A stretch of DNA of 64,000 bases from Sulfolobaceae archaeon. Its GTDB lineage: Archaea > Thermoproteota > Thermoprotei_A > Sulfolobales > Sulfolobaceae. The notes under the pieces are model-generated. The model was not told the DNA's origin. It worked only from the letters and a program-made list of their open reading frames with translations, and searched no databases. The stretch covers positions 111,523-175,522 of the forward strand of contig JAPNVD010000027.1 of assembly GCA_026627305.1 (NCBI GenBank). Reading direction: 5' to 3'. Position numbers and translations under genes: made by a program. Position 1 is the first letter of the stretch; each line of letters begins with the position of its first letter. Positions 22,365 through 32,542 of the stretch are shown here, piece after piece.

Positions 22365-22849
22365 TAGTGGAAGGGCCAGTTATGAAATTCGGAGATAAGA
22401 TAGACACAGATATAATAATCCCGGCTAGATATCTAAAATACACAGATCCGCAATATCTAGGACAGCACGCTATGGAACCATTAGATCCTGAGTTTTATAA
22501 AAAGGCTTCTAAAGGTGTAATATTAGTTGCGGGAAAAGCGTTTGGCATGGGCTCTTCTAGAGAGCAAGCTGCAATAGCTCTGAAAGCTGCTGGAGTTAAG
22601 GCAATTATAGCGGAATCATTTGCCAGGATATTCTTCAGAAACGCGATTAATAATGGATTACCAGTGATAGTGTTACCTAATGCCACCAAGGAAATCAATG
22701 ATGGTGAGTATGTCAAAGTAAATGTAGAGACGGGTGAAGTTATAGTAGGCAATAAAGTGTTAAAAGGAAAGGGTATTTCAGGTATGGCACTGGATATTTT
22801 AAAGGAAGGTGGCCTCATAGAATACCTCAAGAAAGTATCGGTAAAGTAA
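22361..22849 (+). CDS. leuD: 3-isopropylmalate dehydratase / homoaconitase-type small subunit
   Basis: A 162-residue swivelling domain partner of LeuC. Motifs: [21 protein letters not shown], where the loop after ARYLK helps set substrate choice in this family, and [22 protein letters not shown], the substrate-binding G-SSREQA motif. Its ATG overlaps the leuC stop by 4 nt. A T-rich tract at 22854-22868 follows. Confidence 0.93.
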
Positions 22850-22853
22850 ACTA

Positions 22854-22868
22854 GTTCTTTTTATTTGT
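22854..22868 (+). terminator. T-rich terminator after leuCD
   Basis: AGTTCTTTTTATTTG directly after the leuD stop is an oligo-T tract of the archaeal terminator kind, lying before the homocitrate synthase promoter. Confidence 0.4.
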
Positions 22869-22898
22869 AAGCTTTTCGGAAGTATAAGTTATTGCTTT

Positions 22899-22913
22899 TA
22901 TCTAAATTCGAAC
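22899..22913 (-). promoter_or_regulatory. putative LysM-type operator at the homocitrate synthase promoter
   Basis: Read on the minus strand, TGGTTCGAATTTAGA (22901-22915) is identical over 15 bases to a segment upstream of lysW at 38487-38501. The core is GTTCGAATTTAGATA, matching the palindrome GTTCnAAnTTnGAAC in one full half and partly in the other. It ends about 15 bp before the TATA box. Sulfolobus LysM, an Lrp-family activator, is known to act at the lysW promoter, so it is the first candidate to bind here; that assignment is inference. Confidence 0.55.
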
Positions 22914-22927
22914 CAATATTTACCGTT

Positions 22928-22936
22928 TTATTTAAA
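22928..22936 (+). promoter_or_regulatory. TATA box of homocitrate synthase
   Basis: TTATTTAAA is centred about 30 nt before the ATG at 22962, predicting a transcript with no or a very short leader. Confidence 0.5.
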
Positions 22937-22961
22937 AGCTCTTTACCATAATTAGTATTGT

Positions 22962-24344
22962 ATGCGTATAGGTTTATTGGATTCTACTTTAAGAGAGGGA
23001 GAGCAGACAGCTGGAGTATCCTTCACTGTTGAGCAGAGGGTAGAGATCGCTAAAGCGTTATCTGAAGCTGGAGTTGCTATGATCGAAGCAGGGCATCCTA
23101 CTGTTGCGCCCGACATATATGAGGGTATAAAAATAATAATGAAATTAAAAAGAGAAGGAATAATAACATCAGAAATAGTCGGGCATAGCAGGGCAGTTAA
23201 AAGTGATATAGAAACTGCTGCTGAGCTTGAGGTTGATAGAATAGCAATATTTTATGGTGTGAGTGATATTCATTTAAAGGCAAAACATAAAGTGTCAAGG
23301 GAGGAAGCTCTAAATATAATAGCAGAACATGTAAGGTTTGCAAAAGAGCACGGAGTTAAAGTCAGGTTTACGGCAGAGGATGCTACTAGGACAGAGTACG
23401 ATTACTTAGTTGAAGTTGTGAAGACTGCACGTGATGCGGGGGCTGACAGGGTTAGCATAGCTGATACTGTAGGTATACTTTATCCTTCAAGGGCAAAGGA
23501 GCTATTTCAGAAATTAACAAGAGATGTAAGCGGGGTCGAGTACGATATTCATGCACATAACGATTTAGGCTTAGCTGTTGCAAATTCTTTAGCTGCTATT
23601 GAAGGCGGTGCAACTATAGTTCATACCACGGTAAATGGTTTAGGTGAAAGGTCTGGAATTACGCCATTGCAGCAAATAGCTGCAGCGATAAAATACCACT
23701 TCGGGATTGATGTGATTAGGCTAGATAAATTACCATACTTAGCATCATTAGTTGAAAAATATAGTGGTATAGTTATGCCTCCTAACTATCCAATTACGGG
23801 TGATAACGCATTTTTACACAAAGCAGGTGTTCATGTAGCTGGAATACTTAGTGATCCAAGGACTTACGAGTTTATGCCACCTGAAGTTTTTGGAAGAACT
23901 AGAGATTATGTAATTGATAAATATACTGGCAAAAAAGCTCTGAAAGATAGGTTAGAACGATTGGGTATTAGAATAAACGATGAAGAATTAGATAAGGTTC
24001 TACTCAAGATCAAGTCAAATCCAGCTTCGAGGACGTACAATGATGCAGAACTCATAGACCTTGTTGAAGAAGTTACAGGTAGATCATTAAAGCCGAAACC
24101 ACCTGATGGTATTGAGGCAGTAGTATCTATTTCATGTGACTCCAATGTATATACAACGACGATAACGAGAAAGTTAGCCAATATTCCTGGAGTTACAGAG
24201 CTCATGGAAATATCTGGAGACTACGATATAATTGCCAAAATTAAAGTAAAAGATGTCATAGAGTTAAACAAGGTTATAGAGACAATAAGATCAATAAAAG
24301 GTGTAAAGTCTACCTTAACTTCGTTAATTTTAAAAAGACTATAA
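22962..24344 (+). CDS. lysS: homocitrate synthase with C-terminal RAM domain
   Basis: A 460-residue acyl-transferase of the isopropylmalate synthase family. The barrel (1-270) has LLDSTLREGEQTAGVSF, DIHAHNDLGLAVANSLAA (metal His residues) and TVNGLGERSGITPLQQIA. The TLREGEQ rather than TLRDGEQ form is typical of homocitrate synthases. Residues about 383-460 read as a RAM (Lrp/AsnC ligand-binding) domain: PGVTELMEISGDYDIIAKIKV and IKGVKSTLTSLIL. That domain likely senses lysine for feedback control. The reaction joins acetyl-CoA and 2-oxoglutarate, the first step of alpha-aminoadipate lysine synthesis. It follows leuCD and shares a promoter element with lysW. Its end overlaps convergent leuB by 6 bp. 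Confidence 0.88.
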   Translation: MRIGLLDSTLREGEQTAGVSFTVEQRVEIAKALSEAGVAMIEAGHPTVAPDIYEGIKIIMKLKREGIITSEIVGHSRAVKSDIETAAELEVDRIAIFYGVSDIHLKAKHKVSREEALNIIAEHVRFAKEHGVKVRFTAEDATRTEYDYLVEVVKTARDAGADRVSIADTVGILYPSRAKELFQKLTRDVSGVEYDIHAHNDLGLAVANSLAAIEGGATIVHTTVNGLGERSGITPLQQIAAAIKYHFGIDVIRLDKLPYLASLVEKYSGIVMPPNYPITGDNAFLHKAGVHVAGILSDPRTYEFMPPEVFGRTRDYVIDKYTGKKALKDRLERLGIRINDEELDKVLLKIKSNPASRTYNDAELIDLVEEVTGRSLKPKPPDGIEAVVSISCDSNVYTTTITRKLANIPGVTELMEISGDYDIIAKIKVKDVIELNKVIETIRSIKGVKSTLTSLILKRL

Positions 24345-25355
24345 TAAGGATAACACAGCTTCTGTAAACTCGGTGGTTTTTGTATGACCTCCAAGATCTT
24401 CAGTTAAGTAATCCTTCTTTGAAAGTACTGTTAAAACAGCATTCTCTATGGAGATTCCAGCCTTTCTTGCATTTTCATCCTTATACTTTTCTCCTAACCA
24501 TTGTAGCATCCACCCGGTACAGAAAAGCATAGCTGTGGGGTTAGCTATATTCTTGCCAGCTATATCAAAAGCTGCACCGTGGACTGGTTCAAACATGGCT
24601 TTATCCTCGCCTATATTACCTGAAGGGGCTAAACCAATACTTCCTGTAATGTATGCTGCCAAATCACTTAAGATATCGCCATATAGGTTTGTAGTAACTA
24701 TTACATCAAATCTTTCAGGTCTCCTCACCAAATCCATAACCGCCGAATCTATATATTCTTCATCAACTTCAACCTCAGGATAACTCGCTTTCAACTCTTT
24801 TATCGTATTCTTGAAAAGACCATCAGTCAATGTAAGTACATTAGCTTTATGAACTATTGTAACCTTCTTTCTCCTTTGTTTTGCAAATTCGTAGGCAACT
24901 CTCCCTATCCTTTCACTACCCTTTTTAGTTATTAACCTGAGGGCAACCGTTACTCCTTCACTTATTTCATTCTCGGCCCTTATATACACATCTTCTGTGT
25001 TTTCCCTAACAATTATCAGGTCTACGTTCTTTTTAAGTGAATCTACATTAGGATAATTTCTTGCAGGTCTAATATTAGCGAATAAATCTAAACCTCTCCT
25101 TATCTTAACTACAACCTCTCCCGCTGTCTCTCCAACAGGGCCTTTAAGAATGGCATGAGAACTCTTTATTTCCTTCCATGAACTTTCTGGCACAGCTTCA
25201 CCAAACTTCTTAAAGGCATCGTCTCCTGCAGGTGTTTTTACAATTTCTAAATCAACATTATACTTTGTTATAACTCTACTCAAGACTTTCAAAGCAGAAC
25301 CTACAACTTCAGGTCCTATCCCATCTCCTTCAATAACGCTTATCTTGTATTTCAT
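24339..25355 (-). CDS. leuB: 3-isopropylmalate / homoisocitrate dehydrogenase
   Basis: A 338-residue beta-decarboxylating dehydrogenase. Motifs: VIEGDGIGPEVVGSALKVL, LFANIRPARNYP (substrate Arg residues), IIVRENTEDVYIRAENE (specificity loop), TNLYGDILSDLAAYI (metal Asp) and PVHGAAFDIAGKNIANPTAM. The ENTEDVY loop is closer to homoisocitrate/isocitrate dehydrogenases than to the ELTGG loop of bacterial LeuB, so it may serve lysine as well as leucine and isoleucine. It starts inside the end of leuA (26-bp overlap) on the same strand. Confidence 0.92.
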   Translation of the reverse strand: MKYKISVIEGDGIGPEVVGSALKVLSRVITKYNVDLEIVKTPAGDDAFKKFGEAVPESSWKEIKSSHAILKGPVGETAGEVVVKIRRGLDLFANIRPARNYPNVDSLKKNVDLIIVRENTEDVYIRAENEISEGVTVALRLITKKGSERIGRVAYEFAKQRRKKVTIVHKANVLTLTDGLFKNTIKELKASYPEVEVDEEYIDSAVMDLVRRPERFDVIVTTNLYGDILSDLAAYITGSIGLAPSGNIGEDKAMFEPVHGAAFDIAGKNIANPTAMLFCTGWMLQWLGEKYKDENARKAGISIENAVLTVLSKKDYLTEDLGGHTKTTEFTEAVLSLL

Positions 25356-26502
25356 TTTCTTCCATCACCGACTTGATTATATTAACTACAGTATCCCAAT
25401 CTAAAGCTTTTCCCTGATCTCCTAATTCCTTAATTTTCGTTAATGTTTTATCTACTATATCCTTTGTTGGTGTTATACCTATACTTTTCATAACGTACTC
25501 TATAGAGTGCTTACCACTGTGTTTTCCTATTACTATCCTTCTATTCATCCCTACTAAGGAAGGATCTATAGGTTCATAAGTGATAGGATTTGAGATGACT
25601 CCATGGACATGAATGCCTGACTCGTGAGCAAACGCGTTTTTGCCTATTATTGCCTTATTGGGAGGAATTGTTAAACCAAAGAGTTTTGCTACTAGGTTTG
25701 CCACTTCATTGATCTTATAGAACTTGATGTTTGTTTGGTATCCTAGAAGGAACGTTACGGCAGAGGCGATCTCTTCGAGAGATGCATTCCCAGCTCTCTC
25801 ACCAACCCCAGTTATAGTACCATGAGCTTGATCAGCTCCAGCCTCTATTGCTGCTACACTGTTTGCAACTGCCATTCCGAAATCGTCATGGCAATGTACG
25901 CTTAATAGATAATCACCTTTAACGTTCTCCTTTACGGTTCTCACAAGAGATGCCATCTTAGAAGGCCACATGACTCCTACAGTGTCAGCTATGTCCAATC
26001 TGTTAGCTCCTGCGTTAACTACATTTTGGAATACGTCGATCAGGAAATTTATATCAGACCTAGTTGCATCTTCTGCACTGAACTCTACTGTTAAACCATG
26101 TTCCTTAGCGTATTCCACTGCTTCAACAGCCGAATTAAGAACCTGTTCCCTTGTCATCTTTAATTTATATTTCATGTGAATATCAGAAGTAGCTATGAAG
26201 ACGTGTACGGCTTTTACATCGCTTTCTATTGCTTTATCTATATCACTTTTTACAGCCCTAGCTAGTACTATAACCTCAGATCCAGTGACTTCCTTTGCTA
26301 TAGTTTTAACAGCTAGGTATTCTCCCCTACTAACGGCAGGATAGCCTGCCTCTATAGAATCTACACCTAATTCTTCTAAGGCTAGTGCGATCCTTAACTT
26401 GTATTGTGGTGTTAGTGCTATGCCAGGCATTTGTTCTCCATCTCTTAGAGTAGTATCTAAGAGCCTTACCTTCCTTTTTTCGGGGGAATTTAACTCAACA
26501 AT
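25330..26502 (-). CDS. leuA: 2-isopropylmalate synthase, start codon unclear
   Basis: The first in-frame ATG (26430) would cut the enzyme after the catalytic motif. Read further upstream, the frame encodes KVRLLDTTLRDGEQ directly before MPGIALTPQ, so the protein must start earlier. From the in-frame stop above (near 26559) to 26430 there is no ATG, GTG or TTG in frame. The end given here marks an in-frame ATT at 26500-26502 as one possible start. Other motifs are LSVHCHDDFGMAVANSV and GVGERAGNASLEEIAS. No C-terminal LeuA dimer domain is seen, so it is a short form. It probably makes 2-isopropylmalate from acetyl-CoA and 2-oxoisovalerate; assignment against homocitrate synthase rests on the TLRDGEQ form and leuB linkage. 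It is divergent from pheA. Confidence 0.8.
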   Translation of the reverse strand: MVELNSPEKRKVRLLDTTLRDGEQMPGIALTPQYKLRIALALEELGVDSIEAGYPAVSRGEYLAVKTIAKEVTGSEVIVLARAVKSDIDKAIESDVKAVHVFIATSDIHMKYKLKMTREQVLNSAVEAVEYAKEHGLTVEFSAEDATRSDINFLIDVFQNVVNAGANRLDIADTVGVMWPSKMASLVRTVKENVKGDYLLSVHCHDDFGMAVANSVAAIEAGADQAHGTITGVGERAGNASLEEIASAVTFLLGYQTNIKFYKINEVANLVAKLFGLTIPPNKAIIGKNAFAHESGIHVHGVISNPITYEPIDPSLVGMNRRIVIGKHSGKHSIEYVMKSIGITPTKDIVDKTLTKIKELGDQGKALDWDTVVNIIKSVMEENEIQDKRY

Positions 26503-26530
26503 ACAGATCCCATGTATACTAAAAAATTGT

Positions 26531-26540
26531 AATATATAAG
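26531..26540 (-). promoter_or_regulatory. TATA box of leuA-leuB
   Basis: CTTATATATT on the minus strand predicts a start of transcription around 26510. An ATG at 26511-26513 falls there, but it is one base off the leuA frame and opens only a seven-codon ORF. Confidence 0.5.
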
Positions 26541-26575
26541 CATTGATGAAAATCTCTGTTTAATTCAGCACTAAG

Positions 26576-26585
26576 CTTATATATT
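26576..26585 (+). promoter_or_regulatory. TATA box of pheA
   Basis: CTTATATATT on the plus strand, the same ten bases as the leuA TATA in the opposite direction. It predicts a start near 26607, next to an out-of-frame ATG at 26612, and it overlaps the TTG (26587) that would otherwise be taken as the pheA start. Confidence 0.5.
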
Positions 26586-26586
26586 T

Positions 26587-27399
26587 TTGTTAAAATTAGA
26601 AAACGATCCAAATGGAATTTACTATCTAGGTCCAAAGGGCAGTTTTTCAGACGAAGCATCTCAAGTTTTAAATATAAGCGGAAATAGAATTCCTATTGGC
26701 ACCATAACTGATGTTTTTAGCAAAGTAAATGAGACTAATGGTATTGGTGTAGTTCCTATAGAGAACAGTTTGGAAGGTCCAGTAGGTGAAACTTTAGATA
26801 ACCTCTTTAGATATGATAATATATTCGTAAATTATGAAATCATTTTGAAAATAAGATTAGTGCTTGCATCAAAAGGAAAAGAACCTAAAAGGGTTTATAG
26901 CCATCCACACGCTTTACAGGAGGCAAGAAATTATTTAATACGCTCTAAAATTAATAACATAATTCCTGTTGAGAGCACGTCGAAAGCTGCGGAATTGGCT
27001 TCTAAGGATCTAGAAGCTGCAGCTATTTGCTCTGAATATGCTGCTAAGCTATATAACTTAGATGTTTTAGAAAAAGACATTCAAGATTCTGAGAATTATA
27101 CTAGATTTCTAGTTATCTCAAAGGAAAAGAGACTAAGCGGTGCTAAGACCATGCTGTTATTTACTGTGGAAGATAAGCCAGGAGCTCTCTATAAAGTTTT
27201 AGAGAAATTTTACACTAGTAACATAAACATAACTATGATATATTCAAGACCTTTAAGGACACTTCCCTGGCACTATTATTTCTTTTTAGAATATCAAGGT
27301 GATATCTCCTCAAACGATGAACTATTTAGAGAGCTATCTACTGTCACAAAAGATCTTAAGGTCAAGGGTTCTTATACTACACTATACAAAGCTTTTTAA
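26587..27399 (+). CDS. pheA: prephenate dehydratase with ACT domain
   Basis: A 270-residue enzyme converting prephenate to phenylpyruvate for phenylalanine. The catalytic domain has YYLGPKGSFSDEA, GVVPIENSLEGPVGETLD and DSENYTRFLVIS (Thr-Arg-Phe motif). The ACT domain (about 188-270) carries KPGALYKVLEKF and YSRPLRTLPWHYYFFLEY in the place of the usual ESRP phenylalanine-binding motif. The TTG start given here lies against the TATA box and is doubtful. An ATG at 26612 is one base out of frame. A one-base slip there would give MEFYYLGPKG, a normal-looking N-terminus. Confidence 0.9.
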   Translation: MLKLENDPNGIYYLGPKGSFSDEASQVLNISGNRIPIGTITDVFSKVNETNGIGVVPIENSLEGPVGETLDNLFRYDNIFVNYEIILKIRLVLASKGKEPKRVYSHPHALQEARNYLIRSKINNIIPVESTSKAAELASKDLEAAAICSEYAAKLYNLDVLEKDIQDSENYTRFLVISKEKRLSGAKTMLLFTVEDKPGALYKVLEKFYTSNINITMIYSRPLRTLPWHYYFFLEYQGDISSNDELFRELSTVTKDLKVKGSYTTLYKAF

Positions 27400-27410
27400 T
27401 TTTTTTGTTT
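27393..27410 (+). terminator. oligo-T terminator after pheA
   Basis: Runs of five and seven T around the pheA stop codon, followed by GTTT, form a clear archaeal oligo-T termination tract before the ilvB promoter. Confidence 0.5.
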
Positions 27411-27435
27411 AATTTCATATAAATGCACATAAAAA

Positions 27436-27602
27436 GGTTTAAAAAGCAGAAGTTTTAAATACTAATAGCTCTCTGGTGAGGTGGATTGTTGAGCCAAGTA
27501 CGCCAAATCGATTAAGTTCTCTAAATCCGTTTTCAAGTCAAATAAAGTTTTCATTATTGGTTGCAAATCTAGTAAGGCTAGCGATTTATGGGGTGATTGA
27601 AA
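27436..27602 (+). promoter_or_regulatory. ilvBNC promoter and unusually long 5' leader
   Basis: TATA candidates are GGTTTAAAAAG (27436-27446) and GTTTTAAATAC (27452-27462), predicting starts near 27467 or 27483. Either way ilvB has a 5' leader of about 120-136 nt, unlike the leaderless neighbours. It contains a strong ribosome-binding match GAGGTGGAT (27478-27486), then TTG at 27489 opening MSQVRQID and a stop. A hairpin AAATC-TAG / CTA-GATTT lies at about 27566-27588, just before the ilvB ribosome site GGGTGA (27591-27596). It may be a regulatory leader; the uORF is a weak call. Confidence 0.45.
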
Positions 27603-29298
27603 ATGCCTAAGGGTTCTAGAATTATAGTGGATGCTCTAAAAAGAGAAGGGGTAAAGGTAATATTCGGAATTCCAGGTCTTTCGAACATGTATATGTATGA
27701 TGCGTTTTATGAAGACGTTAATAACGGTGAACTTAGGCATATCTTAATGAAACATGAACAGGCAGCGGCGCACGCAGCTGACGGTTTTGCTAGAGCTTCA
27801 GGTTTTCCAGGCGTTTGTACAGCAACCTCTGGTCCGGGTGCAACTAACCTAGTGACAGGTCTTATTACGGCTTATTGGGATAGTTCTCCAGTAGTAGCAA
27901 TAACAGGGCAAGTTCCTAGAAGCTCTATTGGAAAAATGGCGTTCCAAGAAGCTGATGTTGTGGGTATAATGCAACACATAACGAAATATACGATACAAAT
28001 TAAGAATATCAGGGAAATTCCGTTATGGATAAAGAATGCGTTTTATGTAGCGAGCAGCGGGCGTCCGGGTCCTGTAGTTGTTGACATACCTAGAGATATA
28101 ATGTTGGAGAGCATAGATAATGTTGAGTGGCCCGATAAACCGTATGTTCCAGGCTATCGTGAATTTAGAACTGTAATAGACCCTGTAAAGCTGAAAAGAG
28201 CTGCAGAACTACTTGTGGAGTCTGAAAAACCTGTTATACTTGTAGGAACAGGTGTAATATGGTCTATGGCTACAAAAGAGGTTTTGGAGTTAGCTGAGAT
28301 GTTAATGGCACCCATGGTTTCTACATTCCCTGGAAAGAGTGCAATTCCTAACGATCATCCACTATACTTCGGATCGATGGGATATTACGGTAGAGTGGAG
28401 GCAAATAAAGCAGTTTTAGAATCTGATGTATTGCTAATAGTGGGTTCAAGACTAAGTGATAGAACTTTCACATCTTATAATGAGATAGAGGAATTAAAGA
28501 AGAAAATAATTATGATAAATATTGACCCCACAGATTCTGAGAAAGCTTTTACTATTGATATAGCCATGTATGGAGATGCAAAGATTATATTAAGGGAGTT
28601 AATTAAGGCTGTAAGCTTAATCGCTAAAAAGAAAGATAGAAGTGGATGGTATCGTAAAGTTAAAGAATGGCAGGAATACTATTCTAAATTCTACTATACT
28701 GAAGATCATTACTCGATGAAGCCTTGGAAGATATTAAAGGTAATAAGGAATACGATACCTAGAGATGCTATTGTAACAACAGGAGTTGGTGAACATCAGA
28801 TGTGGGCTGAAGTTTTCTGGGAGGTTCTGGAACCCAGGACATTTCTCTCGTCTACAGGAATGGGAACTATGGGATTTGGATTTCCTGCTGCTATAGGAGC
28901 AAAAGTAGCTAGGCCAGATAAGGTAGTAGTGGATCTTGATGGGGATGGATCCTTCCTGATGACGGGAAACAATCTTGCCACAGCCGTTGATGAGAAGATA
29001 CCGGTTATTAGCGTGATTTTCGATAATAGAACTCTAGGTTTAGTTCGTCAAGTACAAGAATTATTCTTAGGTAACAGAATTGTTGGAGTAGATTTTGGCC
29101 CATCTCCTGATTTTGTAAAATATGCTGAGTCTTTCGGTGCAGCTGGCTTTAATGCTGAAACTTATGAAGAACTCGAAAAAGCTCTAAAAGAGGCTATGAC
29201 ATTAGATATTCCATCAGTCATTAGGGTTCCTGTTCCAAGAGAAGAATTAGCCTTACCCACTCTACCCCCTGGAGCAAAACTTTCGCAGGCGATAGTCA

Positions 29299-29321
<23 letters not shown>
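27603..29321 (+). CDS. ilvB: acetolactate synthase large subunit
   Basis: A thiamine-diphosphate enzyme of 572 residues from the ATG at 27603 (574 from an in-frame TTG at 27597). The ATG is preferred because GGGTGA lies 6 nt before it. Motifs: VIFGIPGLSNMYMYDAF, LMKHEQAAAHAADGFARASG with the catalytic Glu, TSGPGATNLVTG, and the ThDP motif DLDGDGSFLMTGNNLATAV. It condenses two pyruvates to acetolactate (valine, leucine) or pyruvate with 2-oxobutyrate (isoleucine). It is the first gene of ilvB-ilvN-ilvC and its end overlaps ilvN by 23 bp. Confidence 0.95.
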
Positions 29322-30667
<1,346 letters not shown>

Positions 30668-30717
30668 AAGTCTGTATTCAATTTAATAAAAATTTTCAAT
30701 CAGATTATAAGAGTAAT

Positions 30718-30730
30718 GTTTTTATATTTC
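30718..30730 (+). promoter_or_regulatory. TATA box of cimA
   Basis: GTTTTTATATTTC is centred near 30724, predicting transcription start at about 30750. The ATG at 30749 falls on it but is out of frame with cimA and opens a ten-codon ORF. Confidence 0.45.
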
Positions 30731-30767
30731 TTTTTAGAAAGTATACATATGGCTGGTTACGAAATCT

Positions 30768-32327
30768 GTGGAGGTACTTGATACAACTCTAAGAGATGGA
30801 GCACAAGGTGCTAATATATCGTTTACTCTAAACGATAAAGTAAAGATAGCTTTAGCCTTAGATGATTTAGGAGTAGACTACATAGAAGGGGGATGGCCGG
30901 GTTCTAATCCAAAGGATGAAGAATTCTTTAAAGTGATTAAAGATTATACTCTCTCAAGGTCAAAAATAGCGGCTTTTGGAAGTACTAGAAGAAGGGATCT
31001 AAAAGTATATGAAGATCCTAGTGTAAATAGCATAATCAAGTCAGATGTAAAAGTAGCAGTTATTTTCGGAAAGTCCTGGACACTTCACGTTACTGAAGTC
31101 CTTAAAGCTTCGTTAGAGGAAAACCTGGAGATGATCTATGACACCATTTCATATTTAAAGTCACATGGGATGGAGGTTATATTCGATTCAGAACACTTCT
31201 ATCAGGGTTATAAAGAGAATCCAGAATATGCCCTAAAAGTGGTCAAAACTGCTGAAAGTGCGGGTGCTGAAGTTATAGTTTTAGCTGATACCAATGGGGG
31301 AACTCTTCCTTTTGAAATCTACGAAATAACTAAAGAAGTCGCAAGTAAAGTAAAAACGAAAATTGGTTTACATATGCATAATGATACAGGCTGTGCAGTA
31401 GCGAATACGATAATGGGGGTCAAGGCTGGTGCAAGGCATGTTCAAGGTACAATAAACGGCATAGGTGAAAGAACAGGAAATGCTGATCTCATACAGATAA
31501 TACCAACGCTAGTATTGAAAATGGGATTTAATGTACTCAAGGGAATGGAAAGTCTAAAGAAACTTAAAAATGTGTCAAGGTTAGTATGTGAGCTCGCGGG
31601 GATTCAATGTAATCCTTATCAACCATATATAGGTGATAACTCCTTTACTCATAAGGCTGGTGTTCATGTTGATGCTGTTATGAAGGTCTCTAGAGCCTAT
31701 GAGCATATCGATCCAGTACTAGTAGGGAATGAGAGGAGGTTTGTAATATCAGAGCTTTCCGGTACTTCTAATATCTTGACATATCTTCTAAACTTAGGTA
31801 TAAAGGTTGATAAAAAGGACAGTAGGTTGAGGAATGCTTTAGAAAAAATAAAGGAAATGGAGAAAATAGGTTATAGTTTTGATATAGGTCCAGCTTCAGC
31901 TGTACTAATAGCATTAAGGGAGTTAGGCTACTATAATAAATATATCGATGTTAACTACTGGAAAGTCATAACTGAAGAGAACGGAGTAGCGATAGCTGTA
32001 GTGAAGGTTAATTCAAAGCTTGAAGTCTCTGAGGGAGTAGGTCCAGTTCATGCAGTAGACAGGGCTCTTAGAAATGCTTTACAAACAATATTCCCCGAAC
32101 TAAGCAATGTGAGGCTTACAGACTATAGGGTTATCCTTCCAGGTGAAATAAAAAGTACTGAAAGTGTTGTAAGAGTTACTATTGAATTCAGCGATGGAAG
32201 GAACAATTGGAAAACCGAGGGAGTATCAACAAATATTATCGATGCCTCAGTTAAAGCTTTGATTGACGGCTTAGATTACTACTTGCAAATCAATAGAACA
32301 TTAAAGCTATATAAGGAAGTAGAGTAG
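30768..32327 (+). CDS. cimA: (R)-citramalate synthase
   Basis: A 519-residue CimA-type enzyme that joins acetyl-CoA and pyruvate, making isoleucine without threonine deaminase. The barrel has VLDTTLRDGAQGANISF, DYIEGGWPGSNPKDEEFF (typical of the CimA subfamily), GLHMHNDTGCAVANTI and GTINGIGERTGNADL. The C-terminal region (about 380-519) is the LeuA allosteric dimer domain that would bind isoleucine. The GTG at 30768 is the first in-frame start; an ATG at 30749 is in another frame. It follows ilvC by 100 bp with its own TATA box. Confidence 0.93.
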   Translation: MEVLDTTLRDGAQGANISFTLNDKVKIALALDDLGVDYIEGGWPGSNPKDEEFFKVIKDYTLSRSKIAAFGSTRRRDLKVYEDPSVNSIIKSDVKVAVIFGKSWTLHVTEVLKASLEENLEMIYDTISYLKSHGMEVIFDSEHFYQGYKENPEYALKVVKTAESAGAEVIVLADTNGGTLPFEIYEITKEVASKVKTKIGLHMHNDTGCAVANTIMGVKAGARHVQGTINGIGERTGNADLIQIIPTLVLKMGFNVLKGMESLKKLKNVSRLVCELAGIQCNPYQPYIGDNSFTHKAGVHVDAVMKVSRAYEHIDPVLVGNERRFVISELSGTSNILTYLLNLGIKVDKKDSRLRNALEKIKEMEKIGYSFDIGPASAVLIALRELGYYNKYIDVNYWKVITEENGVAIAVVKVNSKLEVSEGVGPVHAVDRALRNALQTIFPELSNVRLTDYRVILPGEIKSTESVVRVTIEFSDGRNNWKTEGVSTNIIDASVKALIDGLDYYLQINRTLKLYKEVE

Positions 32328-32542
32328 AGTGAATTAATTCTTTACTATGTTCTTTTATCATTTTATAAAAATACACTTAGTCTATAGTAATTTACATTAT
32401 ATTTTTGGTAAATACCGTTACAACCTTAAATTCATAAGACAACTTAGTGAAATATAATTTAGAGTATATGTACTGTTTTTAACCCTAAAAATTATTATAG
32501 TAAATAGTTTACATGAATTCATCTCATTTCTCTATATACTTT

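Noticed and set aside
32328..32542. 215-bp convergent gap after cimA with repeated GTAAA/TTTAC
   Set aside because: Short AT-rich matches only; no ORF, tRNA or stable hairpin seen. Probably two transcript ends.
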